Source: Guillardia theta CCMP2712
Lineage: Eukaryota; Cryptophyceae; Pyrenomonadales; Geminigeraceae
Length of the DNA: 64,000 nt
Direction: 5' to 3'
Assembly (NCBI RefSeq): GCF_000315625.1
Contig: NW_005434614.1
Coordinates: 306,472 to 370,471 of the forward strand
The position numbers and the translations under genes were made by a program. Position 1 is the first letter of the stretch. Every line of letters begins with the position of its first letter. This document shows, piece after piece, positions 1 through 12,316 of the stretch. Below the pieces are notes generated by a model. It did no database searches. It was given only the letters and a program-made list of their open reading frames with translations, and had not been told where the DNA came from.

Positions 1-153
1 TGATGCAGCTGTCGTTGTGGGATGCAGCGTCGTAGATGCACAACTCACTCGATCGTTTCGCTGTTTCACTCTCATGTTCGTTTTCACATGAAAGTTGCAA
101 GAAAGACCTTGTGAGGCCCTTGAGATGTTGAGAGTAAGAGAGCTTGAAGCATA

Positions 154-1100
154 TCATGCTACATGGTTCATCATTGCTTTCAACGTTGCCTTGATGAGAT
201 TCATGGGAATCTTTTTGAGAGCATGAAAGAAATCTTGAAATGCTTCTTCTTGTGCGGTATGTGACAAACGCTTGTCTGAAGCCATGCAACTTTTAATCCT
301 CCAACAAATCCCTCCAAACTTAGCCATTACCGCGTTCAACGCGCGTCTTAAAAAACCCCAGGTTGTAACTTCAACGATGTCATCTGAATATTCGCTTCTC
401 TCATATTCTCTCTCACATCTCTTGTCTCACATCTCTTTCTCTCACATCAGAACCGGAAGGTCTCGTATCCGCGTCATGTACTCTTCGCATTCTTGCTCGC
501 TTGTCTTGACATCAGGACAAGACACGATGAGCTTGTCTTCGCTGCGGGGGATCGTGTCTTGCAGAACAACTTCGTCAACAAGGGTTTTCTTCTGTCGCGG
601 GGAGGCTACACAATCTGAGCTCCTCCTCCTGTTTGATTTCACCTGCTGCAGAGAATGACATTCATGGCAAGTCGTTGTCACGCCGTGCCCAGACGCCTTA
701 GGGTTGAATATTTCGTGCAGGCAGTAACCGACGATAGCACACGTTCCGTGATTGCAGCACTTATTTGGGCCCATGTTTGATTTCCTCTGTTTGTCCATGC
801 AGATGAGGACTGAGGCAACGTTCAGACAATGAAGGGAGGCAATGTTTCAGCGTCTTGTCGGAGGGCCTTTCCTTCGAATGATGTGCTCTTTGCTTCTGAG
901 TTTCGCTCCCTTCTCCTTGTACTCCTCAGTAGAACACGCTCTTCCTCTTGTTCTGTACAGCAAGCTCTCGTATCGTCTTCGTCTTCCACTTGTTCTTCTT
1001 CCTCTTCTTCTTCCTCCTCTTCTTCTCTTTCTCCACTCCGTTCGGTTGCCTTTGGATTTCCTCGCCCCCACGGGTTTGCCTCCAGATCTAGCTCCTGCAT
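154..1100 (-). CDS. Unrecognised acidic/cysteine protein, 4 exons, ~273 aa
   Basis: I do not recognise this gene. Exons on the minus strand (828..1100, 643..786, 454..591, 154..420) join in phase 0 with introns of 41, 51 and 33 bp; the last is short and least certain. Residues ~25-45 are a glutamate run (EREEEEEE type) followed by basic residues. Residues ~95-140 hold six or seven cysteines (CCNHGTC, then TTCHEC), which could bind a metal. The C-terminal third looks helical and basic, with no signal peptide or membrane segment. The start is the first ATG of the acidic ORF (MQELDLEANPWG). Alternatives are two genes, with the second starting at 798 (MDKQRKSN), or a chance ORF over the GAA/CTT-rich stretch at 980-1050. 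What favours one gene is phase agreement across three introns. Confidence 0.45.
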
Positions 1101-1479
1101 ATCTTGAGATCCTTAGTTTCAAAGTTCTCGAGTTAATTTCAACTATTTCGATCAATTTTGGGAAGCTTGAATTCGACCTCAGTTTGGATAAAAACACGAA
1201 AAAATGTGATTTCGATTTAATTTCTCAGCCTAGTCTCATTTGTATCTATCGCTGAGCGGGGTTGCATCAAGTACCGGTGCGAACAAGCCTTCTTCGAGGG
1301 GTACTCATTAGGGTCATCAAGGATAATTTGAGGCGGACTCGGGAGACTAGGTTCAGAAATCAAGTCAGCGAAATGTAGTCCTAATTGAAGCATCGCTGCC
1401 TTACTTCATGGTCACGAGGCCTCCGGCATGGACTCAGTCAAGGCTGACAGGCTCGGATGACTCCAGTTAAGACCTCGAG
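1101..1479. other. Intergenic, no gene seen
   Basis: Between the gene ending at 1100 (its start codon) and the first GC-rich island I see no convincing reading frame. TACCGGT occurs at ~1272. Confidence 0.5.
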
Positions 1480-1915
1480 GCGTTCGGGACATGACGAGGA
1501 TGCGCCGGGGGCCGCCGGCCCTGAGCCGCGCCCGTACTATCATCTCAAAGTTAACTAACATCAGTAGTAAGATAGTGATGCACTTTGAGTAAAACTATAC
1601 ACGGCGTTAGTATGATTAAAGAGTGTGAGTGACGCGGGGGCAGGACTGGCTGACTCACCCGGCCGGGGCCGGGGGGCCGCACGGAGGCTCCGGGAGGCTA
1701 CGTGTCACAAGAAAGCTGTCACACGGCATCATGGGGGAAACTTCATCCGATGGCATCGGTCTTTTACTCAAAGTAGTAAGGCGGCGGCTGGGCCGAAACG
1801 TTGAACGGCCCGGGCCCGGGCCGGCGCGCGGTCCGCGGCGAGGAGCGGCGCACCGTAGTATGCCTGGACTCCGGGATCTGACACGGACCACCGTCGCTAC
1901 ACGCGGCCCCGGCTG
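1480..1915. repeat. GC-rich island 1 (dispersed element family)
   Basis: Blocks of almost pure G/C (around 1510-1525, 1660-1690, 1805-1850) alternate with AT-rich spacers. CTTTGAGTAAA occurs at 1583..1593 and its exact reverse complement at 1763..1773, so the two copies form an inverted pair about 170 bp apart. The same 11-mer occurs in islands 4 and 5. No ORF in the island resembles a protein. Confidence 0.55.
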
Positions 1916-1920
1916 AAATT

Positions 1921-2335
1921 TGAATTTAAAATCATGGTATGACTAAATAAAGTTCGTGACTGAGGCGTGTCGAATTACTCCACCCCCCTGCATCACCACC
2001 AAACTACCGGTCCTTATCACATGGCAAGTCACATCTGTCATTCAGTTCAAATGAAAACTTTTGTCACCAGGGTAGGGTCCTCTGTCTACCCCTCCAAAGC
2101 AGGTGTGAAACACCCGTGTGACATCATGGGTGACCCTACCGTGGTTGGGGCCATTTGAAGTCAAAAGATGTTGCGCCTGACGGCAGGAAATGCACAGCAC
2201 GGACGGTGAGGGAGGATGGAGAGGAAGGGAGAGGAGAGAGGATACGGCAAGACAGGACGGAGAGAAGAAAGTCTGAGATCACCTGCCGGACGGCTCTGTG
2301 GGACAGCTCACTGACTGCAAGGAGGTATGAGGGCC
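1921..2335. promoter_or_regulatory. Divergent upstream region with GGGTA/TACCC motifs
   Basis: This lies between the minus-strand gene (start 1100) and the plus-strand receptor gene (start 2336). It carries GGGTAGGG near 2070, CTACCCC near 2087 and GACCCTACC near 2131, plus TACCGGT near 2006. The same motif mix recurs in the other divergent intergenic regions of this window. A promoter role is inferred from position only. Confidence 0.35.
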
Positions 2336-5300
2336 ATGGCGGACTGGAGCGTGGAGCAAGACCGAATCGCTGTGCTAGAGCGTTCGATAGAGGAGCTCGA
2401 GGGGAGCGGCAGCGTCCAGTCACAAGACAGGCTGCAGCTCCTGGAAACGAGGCTCAATCGTATGGACTCAAGCTCCACCATGGTTGTTTCGACCACCCCC
2501 CCTATGTTCCAGGTCGATGGGGAAAGGCCTTCTTGGATGAGTCTGTGGCCAGCACCAGTGACAAGAACAGGCGGCAGTCAGAGGTCACCGGCTAAGATCT
2601 GCCGCCTGCCTCGAGTGGAAGACTGCAACCCTGCCGTCGAGAGCTCTCCCAGCACAGAGCCCGGCTACTCAGCTCAGGCTTCGACCAAACCTCAACCGGC
2701 TGCCGAAAGCCCATCTCGCGTCTTGATGTCGAGGGCAGAGAAGAGGATGGAGAGCCCGGCCAGATCAATGGCAAACTTGTCGCCAGAGTCACCCCAACCT
2801 CCCTCGGGCTTTGCTCAAGAGAAAGGGACTTCGAAGATCCTCCGTCAGGTTACAGGGAAGGTCCCGCCAGCTCAGTCTCTCCATTCAACATCTTCGGAGG
2901 TTCGACCGGCTGAGTTGAGCATTCTGGAGCAGGTGGAGATGGAGGTCAGTGATTGACTCCTGTTGCATTCTGGGCTGATTTGCTCTCTCAGTCAGTATCG
3001 AATGGAGACAGGTTCAGGAACGCAAATTTCCATCAGATGTAATTGCTCAAGTTATACCTTTTATTCACTCACACTCTACATAGCCGAGAAAAGTTCGAGC
3101 AAGTCTATCCTTTGAACGGGAATGTGAGTGCGGCAGATATAGCTGCTGGTGATTGAGAAGCATCGACTAGTCTACTTGTCTAACCTTTGTCATGCAATAC
3201 CTGGAAGATGAAGAGCTTTTGATGCAAACTATCGATTTCTCGACCCCATACAGAGAGCATATAGATCAGGCAAGGATTGTCTGCTACAAGATGTATGATT
3301 GACGTGTCTTGTTGAAGGAAAACTTCACCTTCACAGACTCAACCCACCATGAGTTTGTTCAGGGGAGCGATTTCATCTACCAAGGTCTAGTGTGCCCCTT
3401 GCTATTCCACGTGCTTACCGACGGCCATCCATGACAGGTGCGGTCTACTCGATGCCGAAGAACGACTACAGCCCGCAGCGGAAGGAGGAAGAGCGTGAAG
3501 GGTGAACTGCTACGAACTGTTCCTCTCCCTCCTCACTCTGCTCCAGCCATGTCCACACGAACGTCTCCCACGGAAATTTCTCCTGGTCGAAGCTGGAGGT
3601 TGATCAGGAATGTGTTGGTCGTTGGTGGTGACGCACGAGACAGAAGAGCGGACTGCCGGATACATTCTCAACGTTGAGAGAAGAAGATCGACGCAGTTCG
3701 ACTCCCTTTGTCATGGTGAGATGCTTTGATAAAACTCCTTCACACCTGCCCGGACCTCTACTCCCCTTCAGCTCGACCCGACTCTTGTAACTTGTTCCTT
3801 GGCAGACCCTCGAACAGGACTATGACAATTTCATTCCAGAATCCGAGAGAGATCTGGTTTGACGTCGTTGAAAGTGTGCGGGCAATCTTGTGACTTTTTC
3901 ATGTCAGAGGATCCTCAAGAAGAAGATTTCTTTCATGATCGCCAACGCCCTCGGAATTGAGTCAGACAGGTTGCAACTGATCTGCAACGTGTAAAGAATG
4001 ATCGCACTGGCTAGAGTTGAGATCGTCGAGTTTGTTTCCGGCTCAGTGGAAGTCAAAGGAGTTCTTTACCACGGTACTTGAATGTTGTTTCCTCGAGACG
4101 TTGACTGTTGCGACTGCCAGCTGTCAGCGATGTCAAGGGTGAAGAGGCCCAGCTGCAGCTCGAGAGGCTGAGGTCGCTGGTGACAGCAGCCGTTTGACTA
4201 GTTTGACACGAGCTGACGACTGTGACTAGATCGATCTGAGGTCGACGACCCTCTCGTCGCATCTCAACGCAGGTGACTCCTCGCGTTCAGCCTTGACTTG
4301 TTGTCACTCTCATCGCAGTCTCCATCTCCTTCACCAGCAGTACCCCCTACTATCCCTTCAGGGTGAACCCCTCGTGCCTCCTCCTGCACACTTGTGACCT
4401 TGTGACAGGACAACGTGCCCTCCGAACCATACGCGAGGCCTCAGGGTTGAAACTTGCTTCTACTTCCATCATCCTTCTATCCCTTTCCTTCCCTCTCAAC
4501 TTGAATGCCCTTCCCTCTCCCTCCTCCTCCCCCTCTCCCTCCCCACCTCCTCCTCCATCTCCCCCTGCCATTCCCTCTCCCTCACCACTCTCTCGCTATC
4601 TCGCAGATCCTCCTCCACGCTCTCCGGTCGGCCCTCCTGGAGTCAAAGAGTCGCAGAGGCCGCAGGGCCTGCTGGAAGTCTTCATCCTCCGAGCCTCTGC
4701 CCTCCCCACCCAAGAATGGACCAAGGCTGTCTGCGTCGTTGAGCTCGAGTCCAGCTCGAGGGCCCAGGGGTTTGACAAGTGGAGGAGCGGCAAGCTGGGA
4801 GACAACCGTCGGTCTGAAATTCTCTCCTCCCTCGACGCCTTCATCAGTCAGCGGTACCAGAGGCTCCACGGGACCAACGACGGGTATCGCCTTCTGCACC
4901 TCATACTCCCTCCTCTTCCTCTCCTCTCCACAGCCCTCCCTCGCCCTCCAATCTTCCTCCCCCTTCCCCCCCAACACATCTCTCCTCTCTCCTCTCTCCC
5001 CTCTCCTCTCTCCCCTCTCCTCTCTCCTCTCTCCTCTCTCCTCTCTCCTCTCTCCCGCTCTGCCTCCTCATCCTGTCTCAGTGAAGCACTCCTGTCCTCG
5101 CTCCTCCCCTTGCTATGCTCACAAGAGCCCAGGGAGCCTCCTGCATGGATGGCGGGCCGGCACGACGACTCGGACTTTCACTGGCAGGACGTGGCAGGTC
5201 ACCAGACGTTCCGCACCTGCGTGAGAGGAGGAGACGCGAGCCCCAAGTGGAGCAGCGCGTGCAGGTTTGCCGTGCTGGGCAAGCGAACCGACCGGCTCCG

Positions 5301-8300
5301 CCTGCAGGTCCTGCACCTCGGGTCAGCTGGATCCGAGCTGGTAGGGATGGTGACGATCGAGGCTCGAGAGTGGAGGGAGGAAGGAGGGGGGAAGGAGAAG
5401 CAGGAGGAGGCAGAGACAGCACCTGAAGTTCTCACGTTCCACGATGGTCTGAAGAGGAACGAGCGGGTCGTTTGCAAGGCATATCCCCTCCGGAGCATCA
5501 CAGGCGAGAGGATTGAGGATGGGAGCGGAAAGGAGAGCATCCTCTACGTGGGGCTGAGGTGGACGGAGGAGGTGAGCAAGCAGCTGGTCCCTTGCGAGGG
5601 GACGCTGCAGGAGCTGGTTAAGGGGGAAGGGAAGGAGGCGATGGCGTGGAGGATGAGGTTCTACCAGCTCGATCCCTTCACGCAGGTCCTGTGGAGGAGG
5701 GACGGAGAGCAGAGCGAGCAGCTCAAGATCCGAAATGCTGAGATCAAGAGCGGCGGCAGGAGGGACGACAAGCTTCTCTTCGAGATCTGCACGCGGGTGA
5801 GCCCGATCTCCTTCCTCTCTGCTCCTCCCTCTCTCCCCCTTCCTCTCTCCTCCTTCCCTGCTCTTCTCCAGCTGAACCTGGCCCCGCCTCTAGAGCTCGT
5901 CCGTCAAGCTCGGGGCCGAGACGGAGGAGGACAGAACTCGGTGGGTTGAGAGTCTGCGAGCGAGCTCGGGGCTGCCGTACAGGAGCCGCGGGCTGAGGAA
6001 CTTCATGCTCGCCCTTGCTCTCCTCGTCCTTCTCCTCGCCGGGGGCGGCGTCGGGATCGGGATCGTCGCATGGAAGAACGCGCATCGGCCTCAGGTCCCT
6101 TCCTACATGCGATGGGAGAGCTGTAAAGGCGGCGACTGCGAGGCCTGCGCTTGTTTCCAGCGCTGCTTGTTCGGCAGCACCCTCGGCCTTCAGGCGTCTC
6201 TTGGTACCGCTCCCCACAACTGCTCCTCCTCCTGCTCCTGCTCGCTGCGAGCGCCGTACAGCGGGTGCGGCAACGGAGTGCTGCAGGCAAGGAGCACGGT
6301 GAGGTGGTTCGGGGAGGACGTCTTCTTCACGGAGGAGTGCGATGACGGGAACGTGGTGAGCGGAGACGGATGCAGCAGCAGCTGCAAGATCGAGAGCTTC
6401 ATGAAGACGGAGGCGTACGGGTTGCGGGTGGCAGGAGCATCGGCAGCAGCCAAGTCTCTGTGCGGCCGCAACAACCACACGCTGAGTGTGTGCGAGGAAG
6501 CGTGCTTGAGGTCCAGCAGCTGCGGGTGCATGTGGTTCGGAGACGGCTACTGCCACCTCTACGCTGCCTGCAATACATCCCGCATCCCCGCACTCTCTGA
6601 CATCGAGGGAACTTGGGTGGGTTGATGTTGACTTCCTCCTCCTCTTCGTTCTCTTCCTCCTCCTCCTGCTCTCTCCCACTGCCTTCTCTACACTCTCTCA
6701 ACGTGCTTCTTCCCTCCTCCTCTCTCGTACGCTGCCCTGACGTCTTCGCAATCACCAGGACGAGGTCGAGTTTCAGTGTGGCCTCAACAACTTCGTGGTG
6801 GACCAGCAGCGCGTGGAGATCAGGAGCGAGGTCGCGCTGTTCGGCTACAGCTCCCTCTCCTCCGACCAGCTCCAGACTTTCAAGCAGAGTTTCAGTCAGT
6901 ACTGCTCAGCTCCTTGTAGGATCACCGTCCTCTCAGTCACTGCCGGCGCCACCACTGTCGTGCGCCGGGAGCAGCAGGCGCGTCAGGCGACCTCGGACAA
7001 GCTCGTTGTCGTGGCCTTCAAGTTCACGGCCTCTGCCTCCTCCTCCTCCTCTCTGGTGACCTCTCTGACCTCCTACCTCAACCTCGGAGACAGTGGCTTG
7101 CTTGGCTCCCTCAAGCAGCTCGGCCTCTCGAGCCTCACCGGCGTCACGGTCAGACCAGCTGGACTCCCCCAGCTCTTTCCCAGCCCGGCGCCTCCCAACT
7201 CGACGGGGACTCTCTACAAGAAGGAGCCGTATCACTGCACCACCCACAACCTGGTGGGCAACTGTTGGGCTTTTCCACCTCCCCTGAGCTGCTGGAGCAG
7301 GTGGGGGAGAATCAATATGACAACACGAGCCTCTGCTGCGGCAACCGATCTGAGGTGAGGCCCTGTTCCCTTCACTGCCTCCCTCCTGCTCTTGCCCTCC
7401 CTGCCCCCTAGAACCACTTCCTCTTTTTTCCTTCCGATCCTCCATTTCCCTCCTGCACCCATCCATTCCCTCAAGCTTCCTCAATTGTACCTCCTCCTCC
7501 TCCTCTCCTCCTCCTTCTCCTCCTCTTCTTGTCCTCCTCTCCTCCTCGTCCTCTTCCTGTCCTCCTCTCTTCCTCTCTCCCTCCTCCTCTTCCTGTCCTC
7601 CTCTCCTCCTCCTCCTTCCCTCCCCCTCCTTGATTCTCCTCAGGTTTGTCAGCCCGTTGGTCGATGCTACGTCTCCCTCGAAAGAAACTTTGAGTGCGTT
7701 CCCAACGCCCTTCCCTATCAGCCAACAGTAAGTAGCTCCGCTCCCTCTTCTCCTTCCCTCCTCCTTCCATCCCTTGCACTCGCTCCTCCCCCCTCTCTCC
7801 CCTCCCTCCCTTCCTCCCCCTTTCCTTTATTCCCCCCCCTCTCCTGGTGTTGATCTCCTCCTCTCAGGAGTTGTCCCTGGTGCCGTGGGATCAGCGCGTC
7901 AAAGTCTACTGGAAGGCTCCGGCTGACACAGGAGGCTTACCGATCCTCGAGTACAAGATTGACAAGGCAAGACACCCTCGGCCCCATCCCTCCTCCCCTC
8001 TCCCCTCCCCTCCTCTCCTCTCCTCTCCCCTCCCCTCCCCTCCTCTCCTCTCCTCTCCTCTCCTCTCCTCTCCTCTCCATCCTTCTTTCGCTCCTTCACT
8101 TCCTGACCTCCCGCTCCTCCTCACTCCTGCGCAGGCTCCTTTCATCGAGGGCAACTCGCAGTGGGATGGTCAGCCTTTCTTCTCTCCCGGCGCCTCCACC
8201 TCAGTCTGCGTCACTCGGCTGACCAACTTCATCCCCTGGTACTTCAGAGTCTCAGCGAGGAACAAGCTCGGCTACGGCTCCTTCTCCTCCCTCACCCGAG

Positions 8301-11300
8301 ACAGCATGCCTTGGGTCGCTGCCTCCGATCCTCCCACCTCCCTCATCGCTCATGCCGGCAACCGCCAAGTCTGGCTCTCCTGGACGGCTCCTGCCTTCGA
8401 TGGCGGGCGACCCATCGCGAGCTACGCGGTGGAGATCGCGCACGACCTGGACTCTTCGCTCCTCTGCGGGGACCCTCACGGCTGCTCCAGCACTTCCGTG
8501 CCCTGGGGCAGGAAAGATCCTCGTCCTGTCGCTGCTTCTTTCACATGGCAGCAGGTCCCCTCGGAGGGTCTTGCCTATGGTTCGGTCCCCCCCGACAGAA
8601 CTTACCCCATCTCCTCCTCCTCTCCGCAGCAGGACTCCCTCCTGGTCAAGACGCGAGCGGAGGACGTGCCGAACTGCCATCTCCCTCCTCCTCCTGTCGT
8701 CCTGACGACCTTCCTAGTCAAGACTGATGCTCAGGGGAACCCACTGATGAACAACTACAAGTATCACTTCCGGATTAGAGCATACAACAACTTCCAGCTA
8801 TCTCTTCCCAGCACCAACCTCTCCCTCTTCCCCGTCGGCCGCGTCCCCTACCAGGTCCAGGGCTTCAACGCCTCCTGCTACGAGTCGCGGGAGTGGACCA
8901 GCTGCACCGTCGGGTACTCAGGGGACACGCGCATCCCCATCACCTGGAACCCTCCCGCCGACGACGGAGGGATGGACGTGACAGGCTACCACGTCGAGTA
9001 CTCGCTCGATGCAGGCGCGACATGGACGGAGCACGTGGCGCAGTCGAAGCAGGATGCAAGGACGACCTCGTACATGCTACCCTGCATGCTGAACGACAAA
9101 CCCTACCTCCTCCGCGTCAGAGCCATCAACCTGTATGGGGAAGGAGACCCGTCGGTCATCGGGCCCGTCACTCCCCGCTGGTGTCCCCACATGCAGGCCT
9201 GCGGGGTGTGTCTCGAGCCCAACTACGAGCTTTGGGGAGGCTGCTCGCTCCCTGCCTGCTCGTCAGCGAGGTCTGGATTGAACACCCGCTTCATCAACTG
9301 CACTGGAGGAGGATGCAGGTAAGAGACCACAGGGAGAGGAGGGAGAGGCAGGCGGAGGGGGACGGGAAGGCAGGGAGGGAGAGGGAGGAGGCGGGAGGTC
9401 CAGCAGCTGACTGGCATGTTCTACTCAGGGTGGAGGTGCTCCATGCAGGCGTGTGGGGAGGCGTGTCTGGTTTCTTCACCAACAGCAGCGGGGACGTTGC
9501 CTGTCACTCCCTCGGGCTCAGGCCGAGGCCTCAAGTTTGTGGGGGCCCCACCTGTGGGTCTGTCCAGCTCAGCTCCAGCTTCACTCACAAGAAGATCTGG
9601 CTGACGAACCTGTCCTGCTCTGGCTCCGAGGCCTCCCTCCTCGATTGCCCTTCCAACGTCACCATGGGCAACGTCACCGTCAGCGAGGTCGGAGATGAAA
9701 AGTTCGCGCTCTCCACGCAGGAGGGAAGCAGCTTCGAGGTATGCTGCTGGGACACCTCCGAGCTCTTCTCTACCATCAGCGTCCTTGACAGGCAGGGGGA
9801 GGAGCAGCAGCCAGACTTCTGCTGCCAAGTCGTGGGCTCCGACTGCCTCCCCGCAGGACGATGCTACTTCTCGAGCGAGCAGGGAGGGGCGTGCGTGTAT
9901 GCTCGAGGGCCCTATCCTCCTCCCCTCGTGCAGGCGCTGCCCTGTGACAACGTCAATCTCTTGTGCGACGAGAAGGCGAACGTGGCCTGGGTGGCCCCTG
10001 AGGACACGGGAGGCTCTCCGATCACGGACTACATCATCTACGCCGCCTCTCCCCTCCCCAATGGCACCTACGAGGTTAAGGTAGCCCGCACAGGCTCCCT
10101 CAGCACCAACTACACGGTCGTGCCCGGCCTCGTCAACTTCGTCCCCTGGTTCTTCAAGGTCAGCGCCATCAGCAGGCTGGGCTACTTCGCTGGTTACGGA
10201 CGGCAGAAGGTCCCGGTCCTCTCCGCTCCCTCCCCTGCCTTCGTCCCCTTCGTCCAGGAGCCTCTCCAGCCCGTCAACGGCAGAGCTCAGGCCGGGAACC
10301 GGCAGGTCTGGCTGGCCTGGGACCCTCCCTTGTGGAACGGGGGGCGAGCGATCTCAGGGTACACGCTGGAGATCCTAACGGCTGACGGGACATGGACAGA
10401 CAAGATCCCCGGGCTCACTAACGGTGCTCCTCCTGACGGTCAGTATCCCATCGCGGCACAGACGAGGTCGGTGGCCGCTCTCAGCTCTACCCAACGACGC
10501 CTCCTCCTCTCTCAGACTTCAAACCTGGACCCTCTCTCCTCCACCTTCCACGTCACCAAAGATGCCTCGGGGGCTGAGCTCGCCAACGCTGCGAGCTACT
10601 CCTTCCGCCTGCTCGCGTACAGCACGTTCAACTCTTCCCTCCCCAGCGCCGTCATCATCGTCGACCCTGTTGGCACCGTCGCCTCCTCCCCTCTCAACTT
10701 CACTGCTGGTGCTGTAACTGGGTGGCAAGTTGGTAGGGGATCTGACTGCTTCTTCAGATTGTTACGAGGACGCGGGCAGGGGAGCTGCGAGCACGTGCAC
10801 TACAGGGAGAGCGGAGGACACGAGGGTCACCATGCGGTGGTCGGAGTCCTCATACAACGGAGACATCAGCATTCTGAGTGAGAGATGGGAGGCAAGACAT
10901 GTCTTGACGACACTCACTCTCTCTGCTTCAAGATTACACGCTCGAGTACTCCACAGACGGAGGGACGACATGGACAGGAGCAGTGCAGTTAGCTGTCACG
11001 AGGTATGTACAGGCTTCTCCATCGTCTTGTCTTATCGTCTCGTCGCCTCGCAGCTCCGGGAGCTACACGTATGTCTACGAGGGCCTTACAAACGACCAGG
11101 CGTACATGTTCCGAGTCAGAGCTGTCAACTTCTACGGCTTCAGCGCCCCAGCTGTGATCGGTCCGGTGAGGATGGGGCGAGAGCTCGCGGGTCAAGCTTG
11201 ACGTCCTCGTCCAGCTGACCCCCAAGTACTGCCCCAACCTGGTGGAGTGCGGGGTGTGTGTGCTGGCAGCGTACAGCGTGTGGTATGGATCTGTTGCTGC

Positions 11301-11897
11301 ATGGCTTGCGTGACGTACGGCAGGGGAGGCTGCACCATGCCTTCCTGCATCCTGCAGGACACGGAAGTGAGCGACACGCGCATGGTGTCATGCGCTGAAG
11401 GCCACGGCTGCTTGTCTTGCTCAGCTGGCCGGCAGCTGGAGTCGCTGACAGGGTCGCAGGCTTGAGATTCTTCACGACTCTAAGTGGGGCACCATCACCG
11501 GCGCCACCTCGCAAGGGACTGGCCTCGTAGCCTGCAATGCCCTGGGCTTGAGGGGGCGACCCAGCACTTGCTACGCTCCAGATGGAGTATGCGGGGCCAT
11601 CACCACCCCCGCCACGTTCCCACCTGACGATGGCGTCATCGTGGTGGTACGGGGACCAGCTGGACTTGCTCTTCGTGACTCACTTGCGTCTAGTGGCTTG
11701 GGTCCGTCAGCTGCGTGGGGACCGAGGCGAAGGTACATGACTGCAGTGCTCGCACGTTGCCTGGGTATGAGCTGGTCGCGTCTACTCGCCGCATGTGACC
11801 GTCTTGTGGCAGGGGGTCGAAATGGACGGATGCTTTCTACAAGCTTCACTCAGACCAGCAAGACAAGGGGATCTGCTGTTGGCCTCCTCTACCTTAG
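2336..11897 (+). CDS. Giant N-in/C-out membrane protein: coiled coil, C2, PH, TM, Myxo-type Cys repeat, FN3 and SRCR domains (~2352 aa)
   Basis: Thirty phase-consistent exons: 2336..2944, 2992..3011, 3084..3123, 3171..3278, 3318..3384, 3438..3501, 3547..3598, 3640..3715, 3772..3866, 3908..3988, 4022..4073, 4121..4179, 4230..4272, 4607..4883, 5133..5796, 5894..6616, 6759..7253, 7289..7354, 7644..7727, 7868..7966, 8135..9318, 9429..10708, 10758..10877, 10933..11002, 11054..11165, 11215..11282, 11324..11413, 11460..11634, 11694..11794, 11813..11897. There is no signal peptide; an N-terminal coiled coil starts at MADWSVEQ. A C2 domain follows in exons 14-15 (QTFRTCV, then PKWSS, then LVGMVTI), then a PH domain ending TEEDRTRWVESL. 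One hydrophobic helix (~805-830) follows RSRGLRN, so the C-terminus is predicted outside. The ectodomain has CGNG with ECDDGN (Myxococcus-type Cys repeat), several FN3 modules, an SRCR domain at 9429-9750 and a second at 11460-11794. Residues 7868-11165 are FN3-rich. The first 13 exons could belong to a separate gene, and the 33-bp intron at 3989 is weak. The surface-receptor role is inferred. Confidence 0.72.
4884..5132 (+). repeat. Intronic CT-rich microsatellite
   Basis: Intron 14 of the receptor gene is mostly repeated CTCTCCTCTC units on the sense strand. Similar CT tracts fill its introns at 7355-7643 and 7967-8134. The reading frame stays open through some of them by chance, which creates false long ORFs. 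Confidence 0.8.
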
Positions 11898-12068
11898 AAC
11901 CAAGACAAGGGGATCTGCTGTTGGCCTCCTCTACCTTAGAACCAAGACAAGGGGATCTGCTGTTGGCCTCCTCTACCTTAGAACCAAGACCAGGGGATCT
12001 GCTGTTGGCCTCCCCTACCTTGGAACCAAGACCAGGGGATCTGCTGTTGGCCTCCTCTACCTTAGAAC
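11859..12068 (+). repeat. Five 42-bp tandem repeats at the 3' end of the receptor gene
   Basis: Five near-identical 42-bp units; units 4-5 differ from units 1-3 at one or two bases. The length is a multiple of three, so two of three frames stay open. In the phase required by the SRCR exons, the first unit reads GICCWPPLP and then TAG (11895..11897), so most copies are probably 3' UTR. Each unit also contains a pyrimidine tract ending in TTAG, which resembles a splice acceptor. Confidence 0.85.
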
Positions 12069-12316
12069 CTCCCCGTCAGCCTTCCTGCCTGCAGCTCGAA
12101 CAAGGAGGAAACATCCTGGGAGGATAGGTTTTGGGATTGAACGAGCAAATGACAGCATCAGACAACCTCATTGACTTCTTTTATTCATCATCATCAACTA
12201 GCATGTCTATAACATGTCTGTCATCCCTCAATGATTCATTCGCCAATCACTGCCGCCCGACAACATCCCCCTTACTGGCGTTGGGCTTAAGCGACGATCC
12301 CATATGAGAGTTTCTC
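12069..12316. other. Intergenic between convergent genes
   Basis: No gene seen. This is the shared 3' flank of the receptor gene (+) and the MYB gene (-). Confidence 0.5.

Noticed and set aside
5744-6679. 311-codon minus-strand ORF
   Set aside because: Arg/Ala-rich composition; antisense to the C2/PH/TM part of the receptor gene.
8893-10881. 662-codon plus-strand ORF beginning in another frame
   Set aside because: Its first part is a shadow frame of the FN3 exon; only from 9429 does it coincide with the real exon of the receptor gene.
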